A stretch of DNA of 64,000 bases from Zantedeschia hybrid cultivar (Eukaryota; Streptophyta; Magnoliopsida; Alismatales; Araceae): NCBI GenBank assembly GCA_030544215.1, contig JARZZO010000003.1:46854045-46918044 (forward strand), given 5' to 3'. Positions 56,530 to 64,000 of this stretch are shown here, piece by piece. The position numbers were made by a program, and so were the translations under genes. Each line of letters starts with the position of its first letter. The first letter of the stretch is position 1. The notes under the pieces were generated by a model. The model was not told the DNA's origin. It ran no database searches and saw only the letters and a list, made by a program, of their open reading frames with translations.

Positions 56530-58250
56530 GTTCTTAAGGGGAGCATTTTGCCGCTCCAGTGCCTTCCATCCTCCCGGCGTCGGATCCTTCCATTAAGTCC
56601 CTCAGCCCTCAATTTCAATGGGTGGAGAGGTGTCTCTACCAATCCTTGATTGAAGGATGCCTCAAGACTGATCAAATGGATCCTCGACAATGGGGATGGA
56701 AATAGGAGTTCTTGGGATGTTTCTACTGTTGGTAGGGGAGTTTTTGGCAATTGCCTCGTCGCCATTGGAAGCTAGTAATGTAGTAGTGGTGGGCTTTGTT
56801 GTTGGCGACAATATGGTCTTCCAGGTTGCATCTTAGGACATTTACAGAGGGACCTTCCCTGATGTTAGATCAGTCAGGGTCCGCATTCGCTTGCTGGGAG
56901 TCCCTGTTACCTTGTGTAGCCAGTAGGCTTCTTGCTCTTGGTGAAAGACTTTGGCAGAGTGGCGAAGGATATTGTATCCTTCTTTAGGTTCGGTGGTCCC
57001 CTAGGTCTTGAGGGGGTGGTCTTGGTGAGCAGTTGAGCCTTTGTTCCGATAGCTCCGAAGTTGACGATGGACGGTAGATACATCCTCATCCATGTATTCA
57101 TTGATTCCGTTGACCAGTCGCTGCAGTAGTGGAGCAGATTAGGGTGATAGGAGGAGGGGTGGGAGGTCAGGGATGTACGGCCTGAGGAGGGGGGTTGTGG
57201 CAATTTCTGCCAGCCAACTTTTAATTTCAAAAGTGCCCACTACTGTTTACGAGGGAGGCCATGTCCATGGAATGGGCGGTCCAATCGACGATTCGGGGAT
57301 CCACATCAAGTCGCAGGTGGATCTGGGTCTGATTCTTCCAAGTTTCATTATGGATTATCCTACAAGGACCCATGACGTACCCACATCAAGCTATCTTTTT
57401 GGGCCCACGACGAGACGTGATCTGGATGGTCTTCCTTACTCGACAATGCAAGGATCGGGTCTTCAAATGGGGGTTGTTCTGGTGGAAGCCCTCCAGTATG
57501 GGAGTGATAGGCTCTCTGTTCCTAACTCTGCCTCTTCACTGGTACTCAACGGGGATGTGCATGAGGCTCTTGGAGGTCCTTTCAAGAACCCTGAGGGAGC
57601 TCTATCCCTTATTGTTTATAGGGAGCCGGAAGCTAGTGGTGCTGCTCAAAGGGTCATGTGGGCTTTTCAGCTTGGGATTGATAGGCTTGACGTCCCTGGT
57701 ACAACCTCAAGGATGAATTGTAGTGGAAATTTCCCCGAGCATCTTGCATCCCCCTACCCCACCACTGATTGTGCCATGGATGCATCCATTTGATATTGAA
57801 TCCCCTGCTTCTTACTAGTAGCTTCTCCTCGGAAATGAGTCTCTGGGGGTCCTTGCATCAATTGAAGTGGTCCCCTCCACTTTTGAGGAGACACTGCAAG
57901 TGGCATCGTCATAGGGGAAGGGGTCTCTAATGAAGGAGGACAAGGAAGATGAGTGGAGGCAAGAGGAAGTTGAGGAGTTCCCTGCTAAGAGTGGAAAAGA
58001 TATTGGAGACCCAAACAAGGGAGGTGGTGGAGAAGGTTAGGGTATCTTTCAAGGGGGTGGAGAAAGAGATTCGAGGGGCCTATCATAAGGTTTTGAATAG
58101 GTAGTGGCTTAGTCTGACGAAGAATGCTAGGGGTAAGAAAGTGAACAAGGAGGGGGAGAAGGATAACAACAAGGGTGGGAAAGAGATGCCAGTTTTAGAA
58201 GGGGAGAGGGGGAAGGAGGTGCTTTTGATTACGCAATGAAGCTGGCCTCA
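56530..58250 (+). pseudogene. Degenerate coding-like region, possibly LINE ORF1
   Basis: Interrupted frames that read like the N-terminal domain of plant LINE ORF1 or gag-like proteins (for example VRIRLLGVP near 56880), then one 206-residue open frame at 57173-57793 of low complexity with no known domain, then a Gly/Glu/Lys-rich stretch (57950-58230). The order relative to the zinc knuckle at 55190 is unusual for one LINE, so two relics are possible. Confidence 0.35.
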
Positions 58251-58259
58251 AATATACAG

Positions 58260-59820
58260 AACAAGAGACGCCGACAGTCTCTTAATGGGGATTAGAATTT
58301 CTGAGTCATAATATGACCTTGTGGATAGCACAACAAATCACACTATGATCAGAGAGTAGTCAACTCTTGACACTTGCAACTTTTACAATATATGATCATG
58401 TTTCGCCCCCAGACCTTTAACATCCTTGTGTTTAGCACAAAAGCCATTAAAGTCTAGTTTAAGTAATACCATCATTACTTAATGGATATAGATTTGGATG
58501 CAACCCTTGTGAATGGCATAACTAGGTTACACCGTTCCTCTATCCCTTTTAAGGCATCATCATGTCAGAGTCTTAGTTTGTCCTTAGAATCTGACAAGTC
58601 TTGTAGATAGCACAACAAACTTGTCAAATCTAATTTCAATCATTGAAACTATAATGATGGAGGGCTATGTGGTACATTTTGAACTCGCGCTATGGCTTAA
58701 AATTTAACAAACGATGGATTTTTGGTAAAGTTTTCTCTTGGTCTTATCCTAGGTGGATAGTAAGTAAATATATCGGATATATTGGGAATATTTAATTACC
58801 TAGATAGATAATTTTGATCCCTATCAAAATAAAAGTATGTATTAACCATACGTGTCATTAGGAGTGGTCATAGACAGCACAATAATTAAACTGGACCCAC
58901 ACAACTTATCACCATTTAATTTAATATAACAATTATATTAAAAATCAGCAAACACACAGACGGAGTGATCTTATCCTCTGTATGCCTTCTTGGTTGATGT
59001 TGTGGATCATTCTCGCTCCTCCTCGACCATCATATTCAGTTACAAAAATAAATTGATACATTATCAAATACATATTTGTAAATGAGAAAGTCTTATAGCG
59101 AGTGCATTTAAAGGAGGTAGAATTACATTGGAGTGAAGAGAGAGAGGGAGGCATTCATGTCTCAATAATTAACATTTAGTTAAATCACCACCACACATCC
59201 ACATCTACATCCACATCATACCATCCCATGACATGATAAATTAAATGCATGTCCATTACCATCATACATATTTTAAGCCATCCACACATGATATATAGTA
59301 CATCAAATGGGGCTTAAATTTTTGAAAATAAAATAATTTTGAGTTTTATAAAACCTTAGATCCAATCAAAATTGGGTATATTTGAAGTTTTCAAAAAAAA
59401 TTCAAGTTCTATGCATGCTTTTAAATCTATATTGAAAAGCAAGAAAACATCAACGCGTGCAACAAATTAATTGAAATTAAAATTTGAAAGATTCCATGCA
59501 AGTTTAGAACTCTTCTAAAATTTAATCAATCTAACACTTAGATTAATTAAAGAACCCATTAACAACCTTTGTTAATGAAACCCCTTAAAAGTAAAACTTT
59601 TATTTAGTCCCCAATCCCCAACTTAAGAAAACAAATTAATTTTAAGTTTTAAAATATTAAATTTTAAATTAAGTGGGCCCAAGGGGAAGGGGGCAGCTTG
59701 GCTGGCCTGGCCCTAGGCCCAACCCAAGCTTAGCCCAGGCCCCTTGGCCTAGGCCAAATCAGCCTTAAAGGGGCAGCCTAATTGAAATGGACCAAAGTGG
59801 TAACCTAGCTCGGATATCAC
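58260..59820 (-). mobile_element. Copia-type non-autonomous interior, second copy
   Basis: From about 58650 it parallels 31440-33054, including the GTGGTCATAGA, GTGGATCATTCTCGCTCC and TTAAAGGAGG-type phrases and a GGCCCA-rich stretch at 59670-59780. No ORF with known domains. It ends in a mutated PBS (minus strand TGATATCCGAGC, about 59808-59819) beside the LTR. Confidence 0.55.
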
Positions 59821-60795
59821 TGTAAGGATCTGAGCGGGAGAGACGAAGAACGTGAAGAACATAGATACAACGAAATATAAAATTTAATCTCTTGCTATTT
59901 CGATATGTTTCGACAAATAGAAACTAAAATGGTGATCGATTATCACCTTGTGTGGAGTCAAATATGCAACCATTCGGTTCTGGTAGGGCGATGCCGCCAA
60001 CGGCGCAAGTGCCTGGCCTTCAGCGATGTCCACACGATCTTCTGATTGACGGTTCATCTTCGATCTCTCTACTGGTTTGGTGCGTTTGTTGATATTCTTC
60101 TTGCGCGACAGTGCCCGTGACATGCTGGCAGATGTTCCCGCGAACATAAAATGTAGAGCGGAGGAGAGAGGAAGGGGGCGCCCCCTTCACTAGGGCATCG
60201 AGCACAGAGAGAGAGAGAGAGAGACAGAGGAGGGGCTGCTAGACCGAGATGGAACTCTAGATCTTGGCTCAGGGATCCCTCATTACGCATATTTATATTA
60301 ATTCTCCTGACTTTTTATAAAAGTCCTTGAATTAATATAAAACCCCACTTAATAACCATCGATCAAAAGTCTTTATGCGCACGACCCTCTAAGCTCAAGT
60401 ACCAGTCTGATTTGCTGTCCAATAAGCCCGATAACTCTTTACTGGCTTAGAGTAATCAATTTAATGTCTAATATTAAATTATTACTTAACTGATTTATCA
60501 TCTCATGATAATCGATCGGACTTTTGATTAAGTTGGGTGCCAAGCAATACCGCATGATCTCAGAAGGCAATGAGGTTTAGTAACCCACTCAAGGAAGCTT
60601 TTCGTCATCAGTTACTCCGTGGTTATAATCCTTTACTCGTACCAATGCTCTCAAGCGAACCTAAGATATAGTTAACTATCCAATCCTCATCAGTTTGTTT
60701 ACTTGGATTAGATGCCGCAATACAATATCAGAAAATACCCCTTTTTCTAATATGGTGTCCGCCCTGGCCAAGGACTCCCTTATCATCTGATGTAG
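59821..60795 (-). repeat. Truncated copia-type LTR
   Basis: Starts TGTAAGGATC on the plus strand (LTR end on the minus) and shares the GACCCTCTAAG, ATAATCCTTTACTCGT and GCCCTGGCCAAGGACT phrases with the LTRs at 33441-36179. It stops soon after the last phrase, so about 500 bp of U3 is missing. TATA-like TATAAAT on the minus strand at 60291-60297. Confidence 0.75.
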
Positions 60796-60859
60796 AACAA
60801 TAGAGGGAAGATATTTGGGTGTCTTACTCAGCCTCGTAGGGCAGAACAGTCCCCGTCAC

Positions 60860-61250
60860 AAGGTCGTCTTCTCCATCTCAAAGAGTCTTTTTTTTCATCT
60901 CAAAATTCATTAGGTGATAGTCAAAGTGTACATAGGCTTTCTCTTTTAAAGGTTAAAATTGTAACTTTGAAACCTTACCTTATAAGACCCTAAAATAACA
61001 TAAATGTTCCTACTATTGAAAAAGTATTACGATAAATGCTAATCTATCCTTAAAAATAAAGGAAAAATATGTCAAAAATAGAAAATGACTCTTTAAACGA
61101 AGTTCCATCCATCAGGCACGTCACCTCCAACTCGAGGCGAGGTTGGGGCTGTTAGGGTGGCTGGATCATCCTTGCACCACCGTATAAAATGTGTCGGCAA
61201 GATTCGACTGTCGGTTCTAAATCCCCATCATTCTCCCCCGATTCTAAAAA
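60860..61250 (-). repeat. Direct repeat, left copy (LTR- or promoter-like)
   Basis: Aligns with 62840-63245 over about 390 bp at moderate identity (shared ACCCTAAAA, AATCTATCC, ATCATCCT/ATCGTCCT with CCACCGTATAAAATG/CCATCGTGTAAAATG). On the minus strand a TATA-like motif lies upstream of a leader-like stretch. Confidence 0.65.
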
Positions 61251-62839
61251 CTCATTGTCGAGTTTTGAAATACAGCAATATCCATGGGACAAATATGAGA
61301 GCAATTCAACATGCACTACCGGCACCACATGGATCATCATGCGGAGGAGTCTCAAATTGACACCGGAAGTGTGCCTCGACATCACACCATATCATGTCAA
61401 AATCACCCTGATCCGAAGCCGCATCAATAACAAGCATTTGGTCATATGCAACAATGCCAAACAAGTTGCCAGCGGTGGACGATCGTGACTCTCCCTCGAA
61501 CACATCATCGACCACCAAGTGAAGCCCTGACTCGACAAATAATCTGGCATCCCTACTATCCTGCACCACTAGCTCGGCATGTGTCACGAGCGTTGCCACC
61601 TCTGATGACTCTTCTACTGTTGTCGACTGCTTTGAGACCGTTGGTTCACACATGCACTAGTAGGAGTAAAATAGGATCTAATGAAGCAAAATTTACTCTC
61701 GGTTGAAGAGTGCAACCAAGTTGCTCAGGATCCATGGTAGCTTGACATCCTTCTATCCACTCGCATCTCACAAGAATACAAAATTCCTCCAAAGGACAAA
61801 CCTCAGCCCAAACTCCGTCAAAATATAGAACATCTTTTAAACTTGTGCACCCCTTAAATTTTCAATGAAACTCTACAAAAACACGATAATAATTTCACTT
61901 GTACGGGCCAATAAATCTTCAACTACCTGGGAAACATAGTTAACTGCTGCCAAACGATCAAATCTCAAGATAGCATGCTTCTCGTTCTGTAAGCAAACTA
62001 TTGTTTGAAACATGAAGGAAAATATGATGCAAAATCAGCAGAGTATAGACGGCGGTCAATGCCCAGATGGTGGCAGGTGTGGCTGATGGCCTGCGGGGCT
62101 TGTAGGCAGCAAGGTTCCATGTGGGCCTGGGCACAGGAGCAGTGGCCCACAAGTCTATTGGCCTATTGGGCCTGCACTGAGAAGCTAGACGGTGAGAGCG
62201 GCAGGCTGACCTGCGGGCCACCAATGGAGTGGGTGTGGACTCACTTGTTGCTGCTGCGAAGCTCGCATCGGGTATGCTGGCTGGTGTGGAGCTTGTGTAG
62301 GAAGGGAACAAGGGGAGAGAGGAGGTGGAAAGGACAAGAGTGTGAGGGTGGAGGTTATGGCTGTGGACCATGTGCCTGCTGGGCTGCTGCAAAATGATGG
62401 AGGAGGGGAGGAAAAGGTGGGTGAGCAAGAGGACAAAAGGGGAGGGGTTGGTGATGTGGCGAGCAGAGGAAAGGGGAACAGGTGAAGAGGAAGGCAAAGA
62501 AGAGACATGTAGGCTGGGCTATGGGCTACATACCTTTGTGTGTTTGGTGGTGTAAAGAATGAAGAAAAGGAAGTGAGAGAGTGGAAGGAAAAGACATGGG
62601 GGGGAAGCGGACGCAAGGGGAAGTTGGGTGGGACATGTGGGCCCATTCCTGGACATGGGCAACAATGTGCTCAGGTAGAATCGACGGGATGTAGGAAGGG
62701 ATGGAAGAAAGGAGAAGAAGATCGCGATGGCAGCGGGGGTTGGGGCAGACAACAGTGCTCCGTGGGGTTGGTTTGGGCATTGGGAAGATATCGGTGTCTC
62801 ATTCGACCCTGTCACAGGGTAGAACATACTCTGTTGCAG
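61251..62839. other. Spacer between the direct repeats
   Basis: It holds a minus-strand ORF at 61306-61653 (115 residues, acidic, ends DDPCGAGSAC) that I do not recognise, and low-complexity frames from G-rich sequence at 62300-62800. No supported gene. Confidence 0.4.
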
Positions 62840-63245
62840 GGTCCTCTTCTTCGTCTTAGAGAATCACAGAGTGAAAACGGCTAGGGTTTTTTTCTTCATC
62901 TGAAAATCTGCATTAGGTCAAAACGTATATAGGCTCCCTTTTTTAAAGGGAAAAAGTGTAACTTTGCAACCTTGCTCTATAAGACCCTAAAACAACAAAA
63001 ATGTCCCTATTACTAGAAAATATTTAAACAAATGGCAATCTATCCCTGAGAATAAAGGAAAGATACATCAAAAAATAGAAAAAGACTTTAAATGAACCAT
63101 CCATCGGGTGCATCATCTCCAATCCGACGTGCGCCTAGGGCTGTTGGGGCGGTTGGATCGTCCTCGAACCATCGTGTAAAATGCGTCAAGAGATTCAAGC
63201 ATTAGTTTTGGATCCCCATCATCATCTCTCCTCACAAGTGCGACA
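62840..63245 (-). repeat. Direct repeat, right copy (LTR- or promoter-like)
   Basis: Partner of 60860-61250. On the minus strand it has GCCTATATACG (TATA-like, about 62927-62937) followed by AAACCCTAG, a telo-box-like motif common in plant leaders. Confidence 0.65.
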
Positions 63246-63249
63246 ACAA

Positions 63250-64000
63250 TCAGAGTTGATGCCAGAGGAGACGAAATGACGCTCAAGTCTCTCACTCACA
63301 GGGGTACATAGACTAGGGGCACCAAGAAGATCAGGGCAGTGATCTCTAACACCTCTCCATATCTGGGGCAATCTGATAAGCGGGCTTTGAAGCGGCCACC
63401 TCTCTAAGGAAGAACTCACGTTGACTATCATCATGCAGTCTTGCCCTAAACTGTCATAGGGTCACCGAACTGTGCACTATAAAATGGCATCTCAGCTAAT
63501 ACTCATTAAAGCAAGCGATGTACCTGGACACAGATCGGCTATCTCGGGACAATCGCTGCCACTGATCTTGGAGTCACTGCTGATAGGACGTAATAAAATA
63601 TTTCTCACACAGGTTTCCTTTCATCTCGTCCCAAGTCTCAGTCGGCTCCTGTCTCTTTATCAGGAGAAGACGCTCAACATTCATCTAGTAAGTTTTGGCC
63701 TAGTCCACTGGCTTCATTTTGGAAAACCAGACCTTATGCATCTCTGACATGTTATTTGACTCAAAATAGTGGTCCATGCCAGCCTTTCAGCCAATATAGA
63801 CACTGCGGTCTAGTGAACCATCAAAACTCGGAGCCTCAACCCATCCATGCTATCAAGATGATGGTTGATCTATCCAAGTTTGGCTACAAGGGCCTGGAAT
63901 GACGCTGTCATGTTGGTGTCCATGGTGGAATTAGATGTGGAATCCTGAGGAAAGTACTCCTTGCTGTAACAGGTGGGCATGAAGTGACAACTAACTGTGG
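63250..64000 (-). pseudogene. gag: Decayed Ty3/gypsy gag
   Basis: Read on the minus strand across several frames and stops, it matches the gag pattern of plant gypsy elements: a TWDEMK-type motif near 63620, a LQDQWQRLS-type motif near 63560, then a REFFLREVA-type motif near 63400. There are multiple stops, so it is not functional. The element continues beyond the right edge. Confidence 0.6.

Noticed and set aside
61958..62827. Ser/Pro/Leu-rich minus-strand ORFs
   Set aside because: Low complexity from G-rich sequence, mutually overlapping, no domain.

Overview
This window is plant nuclear DNA, most likely from an angiosperm with a repeat-rich genome. The evidence is short phase-0 introns with GT..AG borders, a plant-type SWIB exon, tRNA-Met and tRNA-Asp primer binding sites, and plant-only retrotransposon lineages (Tat, chromodomain gypsy, copia). 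I see no rRNA, tRNA gene or CRISPR array. Most of the sequence is nested LTR retrotransposons in various states of decay.

Layout. (1) 1-31440: a large minus-strand Ty3/gypsy element of the Tat lineage. It has a candidate 5' LTR at 29915-31440, gag at 18267-20750, protease and G-patch at 6365-8412, and RT-RNaseH-aRNH-integrase at 2469-6363. Past the pol end lies a spliced plus-strand coiled-coil gene (1-1145) that runs off the left edge. Two younger elements sit inside it. One is a chromodomain gypsy (8413-18266, TSD GGATG) inserted into a tandemly repeated proline-rich part of gag-pro. The other is a non-autonomous element (21089-29219) with 1,993-bp LTRs, a tRNA-Asp-type PBS and one long non-pol ORF. 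(2) 31440-36179: the internal part and an old minus-strand LTR of a copia-type element. That LTR is split by a younger solo LTR of the same family (33441-35026, TSD GGAGC). (3) 36180-46733: a decayed plus-strand copia element (RT and RNase H remnants, 3' LTR). It is interrupted by a gag-only gypsy (38097-45195, TSD ACTTT) with an intact gag and no pol. (4) 47400-49253: a solo LTR of the same gypsy group, in reverse orientation (TSD ACATG). (5) 49259-53800: AT-rich intergenic DNA. (6) 54004-54174: first coding exon of a SWIB/MDM2-domain gene, followed by retroelement debris, a captured-looking W/G-rich gene fragment, a second copy of the copia family (58260-60795), a pair of about 390-bp direct repeats, and a decayed gypsy gag at the right edge.

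The most unusual signal is a short palindromic unit, GCGTC-N10-GACGC. Its A/T-rich outer arms are also inverted, its spacing is exactly 10 bp, and its core sequence differs from unit to unit. I count about 70 copies, all in LTRs or leaders of three LTR groups (both chromodomain-type families and the Tat-like LTR). In the Tat-like LTR they lie just upstream of a TATA box. The same LTR groups share a GC-rich block of about 130 bp. Most premature stops in the coding regions look like C-to-T changes in CAG or CAA codons, as expected from deamination of methylated cytosines.
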